Shown: positions 1 to 12,466, counted from the stretch's first letter. The stretch is 64,000 bases of DNA from Diaporthe sp. PMI_573 (GCA_021399435.1 JAJTUP010000002.1:2170001-2234000); one strand, 5' to 3'. The notes: generated by a model from the letters alone, not told the origin. A program made the numbers and translations.

Positions 1-1354
1 CAGCTCTGCCCTGCTCGATGTCATCATTGGCCGGCGGGCGCAGATGGGTGCCAGTCCTGTTCTCTTGTCCTGAGGTGAAAATTCTCCTATCAAGGCCGCC
101 CCGACTGCAAAACCCCCTGTCCCGGTCCAGAAGGGGCTGCTGTGGTGCCCTAGTGCATGTGTGGCGACAGCTGAACTCTCGTCTGCCATTCCGGTTCGGG
201 GGTTGATGGGTACACATCCGGCAACATTTCTCCCACGATGGACCTGCAGTTGCCCTTTTCCTACTCCCTCTCGCCCCTGATGGGTGGGCTTTGAGACCAT
301 CACCCACGGCTCAGGTTGCAACACAATGGAGTCGACCTGAAGTCTAGCACGCCCGTGCATATGTACATCGACCCCGGCGAAAGGCTCGTCACGCTCATAT
401 TCTCCGGTCGACCCGTGGGTACACCCCGTTCTTCTATTTATGGAATGTAGCTCGACAGTCGGGATGTCCCCGGATCGCTTTGTGGGGAAGAGGGCGCCAA
501 AACAGCTGCGTAGGTACTCTGTCCCTACAGGGTTCTGGATGCCACCCCCTGTTTGTGCATTCCGTCCCGCTGGGTATGTTTCCGCCCAGCCCTCTCGGCT
601 CTGCTCTCCGATTCGCCGCCAGCTGTGAGAAACGACGTGGATATCGACGTCTGAGTTCTCACAGCTGCTCCCTCGATGACAGCTGATCGAGGGCCGCTAG
701 TACCGTCCCGTCGCAATGGCTCCCCCCCTGATGATCGCTGCATAGGTAACCTGCGGCCTGCCATGTGGCAGCCCACCTGTCACTGCCCTTGGAGTGGGGG
801 TGGAGGAATACGGGCTATCACCTGTGTGCATCTTTTCCCGTTGACTCAGGTTGGACGACTAGTCTTGTCCGATTTGGTACCCTTTGCTCGGGTCATTGAT
901 ATCATGAAACTTCTATACTTGTTCCAAGCCGAGATGCCGTCGGAGTCCTCAATTCACGCCTTTTGTTTTCCCACCACGATGTCGACGGCACTGCTATATC
1001 AGGCGTGCTCGCGGCCGCCCCATCCGAGGGAAGCCTTGTCGTGATGCTGTCTAGACCACCCGGCGCCAACGACCTGTCAATAGTCACAATTCAGCCTTCC
1101 TTTCAGGTCCGCCGATCTAAGCCCTTTACTCAATATTGTCACCTTTATTTATCTTCCTAATTCGGGGGCCCCTTGCGAGTTCACCTTGACCTTCATAAAC
1201 GAGCCTTGAGATCTCTGACATTGATATTGCTCAATTTCTTTATGAGCCCCATCCCTACCTTTCTCAACCATTCTCGTTCGGGCCAAAGCTTCTAGGCTTA
1301 TTTTATTAATAATGGACGGACGTAAGTGGCTTTCTCCCTACTTGCCATCGGCTC
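1..1354. other. gene-free stretch, left edge
   Basis: No reading frame longer than about 120 codons, no recognisable protein family and no tRNA or rRNA signature was seen. Short open frames occur on both strands but have unlikely compositions and no splice-site support. A possible start with a donor-like GTAAGT lies at 1312-1326, just before the weak gene model that follows. The left part could contain the end of a gene cut by the window edge, but nothing shows this. Confidence 0.4.
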
Positions 1355-2233
1355 ATGTCTTGGGCAATCCGTGCCGCCCGTGCTGCGGCTGAGGCTTCGA
1401 GGCGGCCAAGTGTGTGGACTCGGCAGCACACCCATGCTAAACTGCTCATAGTAAACGATTTCCGAACAGCGCGGGTTGCCGAGGTTCTCTCGGATTTCCA
1501 GAGCATACAGTACTTCATTGCCGCCGCGCCTGTGGACCCGCCGAACATGAACGACTACTACACAGAAGGGTGGGCTGCCCTACGGCAATGTAACCTTGAT
1601 GGACAACGGATTTTGAACTGTGGAGCGGATACGAGCGTTCCTGAAACGAGTGGTGGGCCCGATGAGCAGGCAAAAGCCGAGTTGAAACAGTCAGTGACCG
1701 CGACTTACACTCCGTTTTGGGAGTCGAGATGCTGACCAGAGATCACATTGTGAGCGGAACAGAGTTCTTCTCGACGCGTTCGCACGCCGACACGAGGCAC
1801 AGAAGATTTACCTCCGCCAAGCTGCTGCGCAGCGGTGGATCGAGTACCGGGAGCTTGTTCTCAAGGCGCACTCTGGGAATCAGTCCCAACTAAGACGGTG
1901 CGACCAACAGCTCAGAGCAGTACGCTTTTCCAACTTGGACCCACTGTTTCCATCCGAGACCGAGACTGACGAGGCATTGTTGCAGGAGCTCCAAATGATC
2001 ACAGACGAGGCCATCTACGCGGAGCTCCAGTCATCTGACATGAGCAGTGAGTAGCCTCCGCAACCCGTTTGCCTTCTACCCAAGCGCAGATTTCTGCTGC
2101 CGCTGCAGATCCTGTCACGAACTGTCTCTCGAACGACTCCTTCCTCGGTGAAGTTCTTGGGATACCATCTGGTCAGGTGCTGTCGTGCATCCTGCTCTCG
2201 CTTGCACGCTTCATCACTGTATCTGATAGCTGA
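1355..2233 (+). CDS. possible hypothetical protein, split or broken reading frame
   Basis: I do not recognise the product. A frame from 1355 to 1735 is followed, one frame over, by a strongly coding-looking frame from about 1698 to 2053. The second frame is rich in Ala, Arg, Gln, Leu and Glu, with a helical segment containing ARRHEAQKIYLRQAAAQRWI. A GTGAGT donor at about 2047 could join it to an open frame starting after the CAG at about 2100 and ending at a TGA at 2231-2233. The two main frames could be joined by an intron (for example GTGGGC near 1650 to CAG at about 1739, with a CTGAC before the acceptor), or the gene could be frameshifted. The start at 1355 is uncertain; another ATG lies at 1312. 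Exon borders are approximate. Confidence 0.3.
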
Positions 2234-3998
2234 CTCGAACCGCTGCAGTGGGCCGCTGGACGGCTGAAGACCCCAGCCTACGCAGTATACAGCGATGGGT
2301 TCGCACTCGACGATAGATGCCATAGACCAACCGATCCCGGGAGCAGCATTCCCCGACAATAATGATCAACGGCCGACTTTTTGTGCAAAACATAGCGGAT
2401 ACCCAGATTCAAATTTGTTGTGTGGACATAAAATGACGTTTTAAGATTTCAATGGCTGCAGGTTGGAAGAATGTATTATGTATGTTTGGTCTCATTCAAA
2501 AGACGGAGAACGGAGGAGCGGCAGGATCGTCTCCAGGAAGAAGGCGGTTTTCTCTGTAAGATCTGGGGGGCTTTCTGACTTTGATTAACTGCCTGGAGCA
2601 GGCAGGACTCGTGTGGGGCGGTGCTGGGTGTAACAACTTGCGGGGCGGGGACCGCCAGGATTGGTTTTAATAGTAGAGCATAAATTTCCCTGTTGATCCA
2701 TATTTCTTGGGCTGCCATGAGATTTGGCACATGGCAGATGGCTTTCTGGATGCACACCTCACCTGTGACCTGGCCGAGGAAACAGAATGAGTACTGGCTA
2801 GCTGGTGGCCTGAAGGCTCACCTACCCAGGAGTTTTGGTTGGCTCAGCGCAGAGTTTCTCCTCCTGGACAATCCAAGCTAAATTATTGCAGGCTATTCTC
2901 TTGAGCACGTCAATATGGCAGAGATGAGTGTTTCTCATAATCATTCCAACCATTTTCTGGATGAGCAATAACTAACCTTGGAAGAACAATGGCCAATAGT
3001 TCCCAAGTGTTGTGAACCACACTCACGATAAGGCGATAATTGATCAATTCTCAAATTTGTGGTAACCCCTGTGCTCAATGTGGTCTTGCCCTGCGGCACG
3101 GAATGGCTCGCGTTCTTTATTTTCTTCTCACAGTCCCGCGCTGCCAGGCCAGGATGAGAATGAGGCACAACATAATAAAAGCCAAGCGCGGCCGTCCCCG
3201 TCTGATCAGGAGGACCAAATGGGCAAACAATGGAAACATCATCTATGATTATATCAGTAAATCGGTGGCAGCTTTTAACAACGAACAAGAATGGTGCAGT
3301 CAGGGGACAGGGAATTTGAATGACGGGATGTCTCAGACTGAGATCCACAGTGCTCAGCCAGGTGAAAAGTCCCCTTGCATTTATACTGACCATTATGTCC
3401 CAAACGTTGAGCCGAAGCTCCGTGCGTGTATCAAGTTCTCTGCAGATCAACCAACCATTCATTTTTGGTACTGGAACTCAAGTCGCACTGTGCGCCCCGT
3501 GTGTGCAGCAGCGGGGCGGGGGATGGCGTTGTTAACATCGGCCACGGCGTTTTGTCGAAGCTGAGGCTGAGGCTGAGGTCTAGGTTGACGTTGAAGTTGA
3601 CGTTGCTCGGTTTGGGTCTGGGCCGAGATCTGGGAGCGCTGTGGTTGACCGGCGACATCGACACCTGCGGCGGTTTGCGCCTGGTCACCATCATGGCTGC
3701 GGACGTTCTGCACCCCCGCGGCATCCTGTTCAGGACTTCGGCGAGTCTGATTCCAAGTAAGGTTCTGGTTCTGAGTCTGGCTAGGACGTGCTTGTTTGTA
3801 TGTGTCCTCGTGGCTCTTCGGTGGTCCGGGGGGCAGGGTGACAGGCGCCAATACCGCCCCCCTCGATCAAGGCCGCCCCTTCACGACGCTCTCTACGGGG
3901 TCTTTCCAGACACAGAGTGCCGGCATTCCGCACCCACTTTCTGAAGAATTGGTCATCTTCCAGGCTGTCTGAAGGTCAGTCTTCAACTGCTTGATGGG
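2234..3998. other. gene-poor stretch with low-complexity tract
   Basis: No secure gene. On the minus strand 3459-3851 is an open frame of about 130 codons rich in Gln, Pro, Arg and Thr. It begins without ATG and overlaps a short direct-repeat tract (GAGGCT and GACGTTGA-type units, about 3560-3605), so it may be repeat-driven rather than coding. Frames on both strands at 2941-3564 overlap each other and resemble no known family. Confidence 0.35.
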
Positions 3999-4328
3999 TC
4001 AAGCCCGAGCGGTTGGAAGTCTACTCAGCAGGCTCAAAAGTTCGTCTTTGGACTCCATGAAACCTTGGATCCTGCCAGTGATTTCATCGAGGTGCTCTCG
4101 CTCCAGAGCTTTAACTCTGTAGTAGATTCCGTCTATAAGAATCATATTCTGCTTCGATGAGGTCGCCTGGTCCAAAAGCGGGCGGATCATATCGCTGGGC
4201 AGTACACCGCTGGGACGGAGGACATCGTATGGATTCTTGATATAAGTGATGCATCTTTCGGGAAGATCGCTATCCTCATTGGCTGCCTCGTTCAGGTTGT
4301 GCTGGTTATCTCTTGGTGGAGGAGCCAT
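3999..4328 (-). CDS. small hypothetical protein (109 aa)
   Basis: An ATG at 4328 opens a 109-codon frame ending at 3999. The product is hydrophilic. It has an Asn/Glu/Asp-rich N-terminus after MAPPPRDNQ, a middle part that looks folded (IKNPYDVLRPSG, IDGIYYRVKALERE), and a helical, possibly coiled-coil C-terminus. No signal peptide or membrane segment is visible and I recognise no family. The open frame continues upstream to 4466, but that part is Ser/Ile/His-rich and unlikely to be coding. It is isolated in AT-richer DNA with no convincing intron. It could be a real orphan gene or the last exon of a decayed one. Confidence 0.35.
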   Translation of the reverse strand: MAPPPRDNQHNLNEAANEDSDLPERCITYIKNPYDVLRPSGVLPSDMIRPLLDQATSSKQNMILIDGIYYRVKALEREHLDEITGRIQGFMESKDELLSLLSRLPTARA

Positions 4329-5601
4329 GATGAGAATATTGCTCCGTATCACAATTCTGTTCCTCACAATGTGAGCAAGAAGACGGTGAGTAGAGATAGT
4401 GTGTGATGAGAAAAAAAGGCGATATGTTGATTTGGGTGCGATTAGCTGTGATGTGACAAATTGCACAGTTTTGCACAGTTTGGCTCATGTGGTTGTGAAT
4501 GTGGTTGTTATGAGGCAAAGAGCTTAAGCTTAATTGCAAAAGAAACATTGAGATTGAATTTGTGATTCAGCACGAGCAATTCTAGTCCAGCCGTTATTGT
4601 GCGTCTAGCTCAGTAGACTTTTCTTTGTGTCTCCCTGGCCTTAGCTGTTTATATGGCCCGACTTTGGGCCAATTGCTTTGCCTTGTTTCTGATTGCATTG
4701 GGCACCTGATTCCAGGCACTTGACAAGAGACTTTCAGAGGCTATTTTTGAGCAGGCTACTTGAGGATACAAATAATCACGTACTAGGTGCTCAGCTGACA
4801 GCTACACAGGATTTAGTCTCCCTCTAATGGCTTCAGAGAGCTATATTAGTCGCCTGGTCTTATGCTAACCCGCACCACCATTTTTATCTATAGATAGTGG
4901 CACTTGTCCAAGCACCACTGAGAGATCAGGATGGCGAGCCTGGGCACTCATCAAGCGCGACACTTGCCTTATACCGTCCCTTCTCTGTTTATCTGATAGT
5001 GTACCTAGCCTGGGACTTTCCCACCATCTTGGCTAGATTCTTTTTTTTTTTTGGGATAAGAGGCAGAGATAGGAGCATCGCCATTTTCCGGTCAGAGGCA
5101 CTTATCAAGGTGGGATGAGCTAGTGGCCGTTGTGTCCTAAGACATTGATATTGGTAGGTCGGTGGCCGGCACAATACTGTGGTTTGAGCCATGAGTCCTC
5201 TGATACTGACATACAATCCTGATCACTCTTCACATCCGGGCTGTTGCTGCGATGGTCCTAATAATTGTTATTGTGCCTCTCATCAATGTTGAAATAGTTG
5301 CTTCTCCAGTGCTAATTGGTCCTCACAATGGCGAGGGCTTCTTACAATTACTACGAGTGAGGCATGATATTTTATTGGTTCTAAAACTGTGTTTCTTCTT
5401 CTTGACGATGGGAGGCATATTTGCAGATTCACATTCACCAGTTAGAAGTGTTGTCAGACCCACTTCTTTGGCGACATCTGCGCAAATACTGAGTCTATTT
5501 GCAAACATTGTACAATAGATATGAGGAGTAATGGATGGTATGACGGCAGGAATATGTGCAGAGGCAGTATGTACAGAGGAGATGAGCCAATACTACTGGG
5601 T
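4329..5601. other. gene-free AT-richer stretch
   Basis: No gene is recognised. The stretch is AT-richer than the flanking coding DNA and contains a 12-T run at 5041-5052. Open frames here (for example 5252-5518 plus) are short and have no family resemblance. Confidence 0.4.
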
Positions 5602-6480
5602 CTATTTGTTCTTGCTATGCACGCACAGTGCAATTCCTGTCAAAGACAGAAGCATGCTTCTCAATCTGTTAGTAAAATCTTGCTTCTTGGCAGTGACGTG
5701 TGACAGATAATAAGGGGCGGGGGTTGGGTTGCTGGCAGTGACTTGGAAGCTGCTTATCCCGGAAGAAAACCTTGACTGTTGCAACAGAGGCAACGCCACT
5801 TTGGCTGCAAGAGTATTTGTTGGGCATCTCACACACGAAGCCTCCCGGTGGGGAAATGAGGTAACATGTAAAGGGGCGAAGAAGAAGGGAGAAGTAGTTA
5901 CCCAGCCATTGTGCCTGGATGAATGTTAGTCTCGTGCAGGGCTCGATGCTTTCCTGGGGCAAGGGGGTTGGCAGTAGACCTACTCTGACTAATAACCTTC
6001 CCATCGACCCACCAGTCCCCGATGACAGTGAAAAGGAATGCGAGCGTATTGACAATAGGAACCGTCAGGCTCAATTCTGAGAAGCAAAATAGTATCAGTC
6101 AGAAAATTCAAGCACAATACGGAGCCGTCGAGGCCCAACGCCCCACAGCCGGAGGCCCAAGATGCCCCAGGCCGGTCTGACTCACCAGCCTTCCCAATGA
6201 GCAGGAAGAACCAGACGCTCCCGGTCAGGTTGAGCAGCAGCGGGACGGCGTAGCGCGGGTTACGCAGGAGGTCGACGACGGCGAAGAAGGCGGCGTAGAC
6301 CTTGGACTTTAGCCAGCTGGACCTGACGGCGTCGGACTCGAGCACCGGGTGCGGCGCGGGGTGGTGGTCCTTTGCGGCGCGGCGGATGAAGGGTGTCGTC
6401 AGGCCCCAGGCGATGCCGACCAGCGTGAAGCCGACGACGTACTTGAGCGGGCCAGGCTGCGGCTCTTGGGTGTCTGCCAT
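5602..6480 (-). CDS. TMEM234-like (UPF0546) small membrane protein
   Basis: This is a small multi-pass membrane protein of the TMEM234/UPF0546 family, related to the drug/metabolite transporter fold; its substrate is unknown. Proposed exons are 6480-6186, 6076-5980 and 5665-5602, giving 151 aa. Exon 1 carries two hydrophobic segments (YVVGFTLVGIAWGLTTPFIR and the PLLLNLTGSVWFFLLIG region). Exon 2 gives ELSLTVPIVNTLAFLFTVIG followed by DWWVDGKVIS. Exon 3 gives MLLSLTGIALCVHSKNK, the usual C-terminal helix of the family. Intron 1 (GTGAG...CTTCTCAG) is clear. Intron 2 is 314 nt, unusually long here: its acceptor with TTACTAACAG is strong, but its donor (GTCTAC) is weak, so the junction is tentative. 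The length fits the family. Confidence 0.8.
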
Positions 6481-9010
6481 GGTTTTCTGGTCTGGACCTT
6501 CGCCCTGGGGATCCTGGTAATGGTCGGGCGCCGGTTGGGCGGGCGAGGGCTCCGCTCAGCTGGTGCGGGGAGTGGATGTGAGCTAGCGGTGGGCGCTGGC
6601 TATCGGGTGAGATGAGGCTGGATCGAGGGCTGGACTAGTGGTGCTGCTGGGATTCGATAGTGTGCCTATATTTCGATGTTCAGCCTCGCCGTGTTGTTGC
6701 CTCGCCTGTGCTCTCTTAGGGGGTAAAGCGGCACAGCTGGCCGGGTTGACGTTGGGAGTGGGGCTGAGCGCGCCTTCGGCTCCGGTCCGCTGTGGATGTG
6801 GGGATGGTCGGGCCCGCGTGCAGATCCTATGCGTTACGGGGGGGGGGTGTGAGGCCAGGGGTGTATAGCAACATCTGCCTTCTTGCCGGCTGGTCTGACC
6901 TCAGAGAACTCGATACCCTTGTTATGCTCAAGAAGTATGCTTATTACAAGTCTTCGGGTCAATTTGTGGTAGTCCGTCCATTGCAACATCACTGGAGGGG
7001 GGGGGGACACCCGAGAGCCCCTGAGATGCCGGCACTTTTTAGTACAGCTTACTGTTACGACCTTCTCGGGGGAGCAGGTGTACTTGTTGGTCCGACGTTT
7101 TCTTTACCAACCCCCCGGGAGACCACTTTCTCCATCCCTACAATCTACCAAAGCATTCCGCCGCCAGATTCTGCACCACCTGTCGAGGGATTGCTCTCGG
7201 CGTCGCCGTAAAGGACGATGTCCGGGCAACCCGTCTAGAACAGGATTTTCTCCTGAGTTCAAGACGGATCTGAGGTGCCGACAAAGCTCGCTCTTCGGTG
7301 GGCATTCGGGGTGTTCGGGGCATTTGTCAGGTCACTGTGGCTTGGATAGAGGGGAAGTTGCTCAGTACTTCTGGCAAAATCAGCCTGTCAGCATTGCGCA
7401 TCGCTGAAATACCTGCAGGTGTCGTCGGGGATAATGACCCGGAGACACTTTCGATTCGTGTTGAGGTGTCGTCATCTTGGAATCACTTTGCGGGCGCTAA
7501 AGTAGGCCAGTCGTTCGAGGAGGGCGCTCATAGGTTCGCAGCAAAAGAACTCAGGACTTGGCAGCGTCGTTTATATTCAAGTGCCTCCATGCTGCCAGTC
7601 GTGTTCGTAAGACAAGTACGTCTGGTCTGTGCAAGGTGGCTGACGACGACAATGTGCAAGAGGAGGGCTGAGCCTCACTGCTTCCCCAGTCTTTCGGGTC
7701 GGCACAATCTTGCCAGGCTTCTAGAAGGCGGGAAACGTGACTCGAAACGGGAGGCAGTGTAAGCCTGGCTCTGTTTCAATTAACAAAAGCGGCGGCACAG
7801 ACGGCATGATGTCGTGCCGAGTCCCAGCGGGCTGACCCAAAATGAAAAACAGTTGGGCCTTGTTGTTGACTGGTTGAGCTGTGACAAGCTTCAGGTGAGG
7901 TTGTTTTGACTTCCGGGACAAGTCTGGATGCCGCATCGTGCATATGCACAATATTGTGCAGCGCCACGGACCCCCCCTCCCCCCATCGTTCAGCGGAAAT
8001 CATCAAGTGGTGCGCGTCGCTGGAAAGAGCCAATCTGCCCTCTGGTGGGTGGTCTGATTCAGGATCGATGATCGATGGCGTCGATGGATGTCACGGTAAA
8101 AATAAACACGCAGCTGTGGGGCGTTGGGTGTTGGGCCAGAACGTTGGTGATCGATGGCTCTGTGTTTTCAGCCTACTGCATAGGTACCACAGTAGTTTAG
8201 ATGGCGGCTGCACCGTAAATCGTGGAAGCCACCAGAGTCTGCATTGCATGGCAGATCGTGAAGTGGCACGGGTCCTTCCTGCACGCACGCATCAGAGGGT
8301 GGTCCGCAGCGTCATGGTGGGTAGCGTGTGGTGGGGACAATGACCGTCAATCTTGTGTCTCTAACATACCCACGCGCAGTGCTGTAATACATACACAGCA
8401 AAAGCAGGTCATTACCTCAGCCTTGCTTGGCAACTTCAGATTCAGCTGCACAAGCATCCACGTTGTCGGATCGGACCTCCAACCATCTCTCCCCAAGCGG
8501 CTGTTTCACATGCTTCGTACGGCCAGGCCAGATAGAGCGAGGCAGACACACTGCAGAGGCGTCAGAGCAAGGAGAGAAGAGACAGGTACTTGCTTTTGCT
8601 CCGCGCTAAGATGGTAGTCGGCCGTACCTGCTTCCCTGACGCTTCCGGCCGCTGCCAGCCATCGCCCATCCCCCTGTCAGCAGGTTTTAGGTTTCGAGCC
8701 AGGCAGGCCAGGCAGGCCAGGCTGTGCCATGCTCGTGCCCTCAGTTGCCCTGGCTCCCCAGCTGGGCCCCTTGTGGCCCTGGTGCCCTCGAGCTCATCCC
8801 TGTCGGCATCCCGCAAAGTCGATGCAAACAGCGCCCTGTAATTGGGCCCAGCCTCCCCGTTTTCCGCACTAGGCCGCTCGCCTAGGCGTCCCAGGTAGGG
8901 ACGTAGCCTGGTACATACAGCCTCTGCACCTGCACACACAACAACGTCGTACCCCAGCCACCACTTAACCCACTTTCCCTGCGCCGGCCATGTCGTAGCC
9001 AGCTGGGTTG

Positions 9011-9055
9011 TGCTCTGCTCTGCTCTGCTCTGCTGTGCTGTGCTGTGCTGTGCTG
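9011..9055. repeat. pentanucleotide repeat (TGCTC)4(TGCTG)5
   Basis: Nine perfect tandem 5-mers: four TGCTC followed by five TGCTG, with the variant switching once. The repeat lies about 540 bp upstream of the C2-domain gene start. Confidence 0.95.
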
Positions 9056-9488
9056 CATTGCGCAGCTTGCCCGAGAAAAACATTGGGAACACCCCATCCA
9101 TCATCGCACAGCAAAGCCTCGTCCTCCGTCAGCAAATAGACCAACACGACCAATCCAGAGAGAACCCACTCTTTCTCCTTCTCTTCTCACCTCTCCGCCT
9201 CGTCTCGTCTCGTCCCTTCTTGTACTTTACACCACCTCGCCTCCAATCTTCAAGTCGTACAGCTCCCCCTCCCCCTCCCCCTCCTCCTCCTCCCCCCCTT
9301 CCCAAGGTTGGTCCGTTCGTTCTTAATTGTTGTGTAACAAGGACGCTACACGTTGCCGACAGCATCATTTTCTTTTTGGCCTAATTCGTGTGCGATATTC
9401 TCATCTTCTTCACACTCTTCTTTACATTTCATGTGATAGCGGCACAGCTGTATCACCGTCCAAGCTGCCCCCCGCCTGTATCTCGCAG

Positions 9489-9584
9489 ATGAATCACCAG
9501 CCTGGGGGACTTCACAGCCCAGGTAGCACGGAGCGCACCGTCGACGACACCTTCGACTTTCTCTGGGGACCGAGTAGGCCCTGA
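9489..9584 (+). promoter_or_regulatory. upstream ORF in the leader of the C2-domain gene
   Basis: An ATG at 9489 opens a 31-codon frame that ends with TGA at 9582-9584, nine bases before the main ATG at 9594 and in the same frame. If it lies in the mRNA leader it would be expected to limit initiation at the main start. Alternatively it could be part of an alternative N-terminus interrupted by this single stop. Confidence 0.5.
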
Positions 9585-9593
9585 AACGCCAAA

Positions 9594-12466
9594 ATGGTCA
9601 AGGCTCACCCTCTTAATGCGCCTCATACGGCTGGTCTCTTCTGCGACATGAGCCTCGACGGGCCCGTAATCGGTACTCTGGTCATCATTGTCGACCGTGC
9701 AAAGAACCTGCCCAACAGGAAGACAATTGGGAAACAGGACCCTTACTGTGCTGCAAGGCTAGGCAAAGAGGCCAAAAAGACAACCACAGATATTCGAGGA
9801 GGCCAAACTCCCAGGTGGTAAGCCTCCAGTTTCAGTCCCAGTCCAGACCAACGCTCATGTGCCTTTTCCTCTGACACTTGTAAAGGGACCAAGAGATTCG
9901 TTTCACTGTTCACGACTCCCCAGACTACTACCAGCTCAAGATCTCGGTCTTCAACGATGATAAGAAGACCGACTTGATAGGAGAGACCTGGGTCGACTTG
10001 CGTGACATTGTTGTCCCTGGCGGCGGCCAGAATGACCTGTGGCATAACCTGACTTGCAAGGGCAAGTATGCTGGTGAGATCCGTATCGAGCTCACTTACT
10101 ACGACACTCGTCCAAAGCCGGAGAAGCCAGCTGCCAAGCCCAAGCAAATAATTTCTGAGACGGATTCTCCTGCGGGTTCGCTCAGGGCTGCACCGCCCAA
10201 GAGGCGCCCTCTACCTTCAGATCCGTTTACCGGGCAGACACCAGCACAACAGCCTCCACCGCCAGTGCCAGGTCATCTTCCGGCCCCAACGAGGCAGCAC
10301 CCAGGACAATCAAGGGATTACCCTACTCCAGATCATGTTCAGACTCCTCACCGAGCACAGCCGAACCCACCGCCGCCCCATTCGTCGGAACATACGCCCT
10401 CGCACTCAGGACATTACAGCAGTGCTTCATCTCTTCGTAATCGTCAAGGCGACTACTCTTCGGCACCAAACAGCTCATATCACACCCCGTCAAACCATTC
10501 TGATGCGCGTCATGCACCTTCAGACGGGTATCCTCTTTACCCTGGAGACGGAATGGAGTCACCGGACCACCATGGGCACACCCCGGATAAGAGATACACG
10601 CCCTCTGCTCCTTATGGTGCGCTGTCGAACGAGCAGATGTTCAGCCTAGAAATGGACAGTGAGCGACCGCCCCCGCCACCAGCCCACCGTAGCACGCCCA
10701 GTGCTGTATCCGAGCCGAGACACAGCCCCAGCCATGACTCAATGGTTCACAGCCAGACGCCGCCAGCGATGAGGATGGATGTGCTGCGGAGTGAGGCCCA
10801 TCGTCAGTCTGCACCGTCAAATGCGTATCCAGGGCGACCTGTATATCGACCATACGATTCCGCCCCAGCTCCGCAAAGCACTGAAACTCATCAAGTTTCT
10901 CCGCCCCGCCATCATTCTTACGACACTTCCTACGACACACACCATAAGTCTATGCAAGCAACTGTGGAGGATGTTCCGGACTCCCCAAACTCTGGCCTGG
11001 ACGATTACAGGCGGAATGGGTCACGCGCACCAGATTACGGTGAGCCTGAATATCGTCAGGACCCAAGCCCTGCTCCCCTCAGCTTGAGAGGCCGCGGCAG
11101 TGCACCTCCTGCCCTCTACGCCGGGTCTCCTGCCTCAGGCCTGCGCCAGCACGGCGCTTCCATCGACCACGTGCAGTCCGATCCGTCTTTATCTTCGAGA
11201 ACTCACCCAGCCCACGCCACTCAATTTGGCTACGATTCACAATCTCAAGCCGGGGGGTACTCACCGTATCGTGGCAGCGGACAAGAGCTTGACGACACTC
11301 AGGTACGAGCTCCTGACGGCTCTATGAGATTTGCCTTGCCCTGTGTCCCAGCATCGCTGGTTCCCGGGGTGGACCCTAGTGTGTCCATGGAGATCTCTCA
11401 ACGAATTAATGACGACAGGCGGCACGAAGCACGATATAGTCAACATCCAGCTGGAAGCCAACCTACGGCTATCGCTGCGGCTTCGGTCCGGGGACGTCAG
11501 ATGACTGGGCCGCCACCGAGTTACGGTGCAACTCAGCCCAGGCATGGCTCTCATGATACGTATGAACGCAGTCCTTCTGCAAGGCCTCCATCACAGCATA
11601 GGGGCCTCTCACCCAATCCTAGCCCCAATGGGCAACATACTATCAGGAGGAAGTCCATCAGTCCTGCTCCGCCTCAAGAAGGCCGCGGCTTGTCCGGGGT
11701 CCCCTTTGGTCCTGATTCGTACGATGCACTGAATCCAGTCCTGTCTACTTCAGCTCCAAAAGAGACTATCAGGCTGGATTATGACGAGGTCAACGGCAAG
11801 ATCATAACACATGATGGAAAAGAAATAGACCCATCAGATCATCTTCCTATGGATACATGGGCGCCGGAACCCGAGCCCAAAGGCAAGAAAACGTCCGAAT
11901 CATCCACCACAAGAGCCTCGTTGTCAGGCCCGCACCCCATTCCACCATCGGGACGGAAGCCATTGCGGGTCCGTGAAGTTAGGCCCACATCCACGGCTGC
12001 CCTTCCACCAGCAACATACATCACTCCGGAGCCGGGTCGACAACAGTTGCCACCGCCGAACACTGGACGCAATCGGCTGCAGAAGAAAGCTAACCGTTCT
12101 TCTGCCATGCCTGTGATGATGTCTGGTGCGAATGGCGCTGGCCCAGGCCCCTTGGCGCCACTTCCACAGGCCCAGGATAACTACGCACCTCGGCCTCTCG
12201 GTCGTGCCAGCACATATGACTACGAGAATCACGCCCCGCCGTCTATGCACGACACATCATCTGGCTTATACGCTCGAGATCACAGCGCCTCAGCCCCTCC
12301 GATACCGGCTAAGATCCCCTTGGCTGCTGGCCCGGGTTCTTCGATGCAATTGCATAGAGGCGGGTACGGCGATTTCGGAGGGGAGAACGCACTGATGGAA
12401 GAAATGAGTCGGATTGATATCGGCACTGGGAGAGCAAGGCGCCACCACCAGAGGATGGGATATTAG
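9594..12466 (+). CDS. C2-domain protein, Inn1/Fic1-like cytokinesis factor
   Basis: Exons 9594-9817 and 9886-12466 encode 934 aa. The 68-nt intron (GTAAGC...GTAAAG) restores the tryptophan in TPRW-DQEIRF inside the C2 domain. Residues about 20-135 form one C2 domain: GPVIGTLVIIVDRAKNLPNR, then GKQDPYCAARLGKEAKKT, then FNDDKKTDLIGETWVDL. The rest is disordered, rich in Pro, Ser, His, Gln and Tyr, with many PPxP and poly-Pro segments, ending in a short charged tail. An N-terminal C2 domain followed by a long proline-rich tail is the plan of yeast Inn1 and fission yeast Fic1. Those proteins link the plasma membrane to SH3 proteins of the contractile ring and drive ingression. The role here is inferred. 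The start follows CCAAA and is preceded by an upstream ORF. Confidence 0.85.

Larger units (their letters stand above)
6481..9593. other. 3.1-kb gene-free region, divergent promoter between TMEM234-like and C2 genes
   Basis: No gene is supported. The two flanking genes point away from each other, so both promoters must lie here. Open frames of 60-180 codons on both strands have no family resemblance, and several are driven by repeats (Ser-Arg-Ala-Glu-Gln runs from the 9011-9055 pentamer). G runs occur at about 6840 and 6998. The part from 9160 to 9300 is strongly C/T-rich, as expected for a fungal promoter or leader. A non-coding transcript or a long leader is possible. Confidence 0.45.

Noticed and set aside
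3459..3851. Gln/Pro-rich minus-strand frame
   Set aside because: Starts without ATG, is driven by short direct repeats, and no splice link to the 109-aa frame upstream was convincing.
8562..9104. 180-codon minus-strand frame
   Set aside because: Its N-terminus is translated TGCTC/TGCTG repeat, and the rest is typical of GC-rich non-coding DNA.
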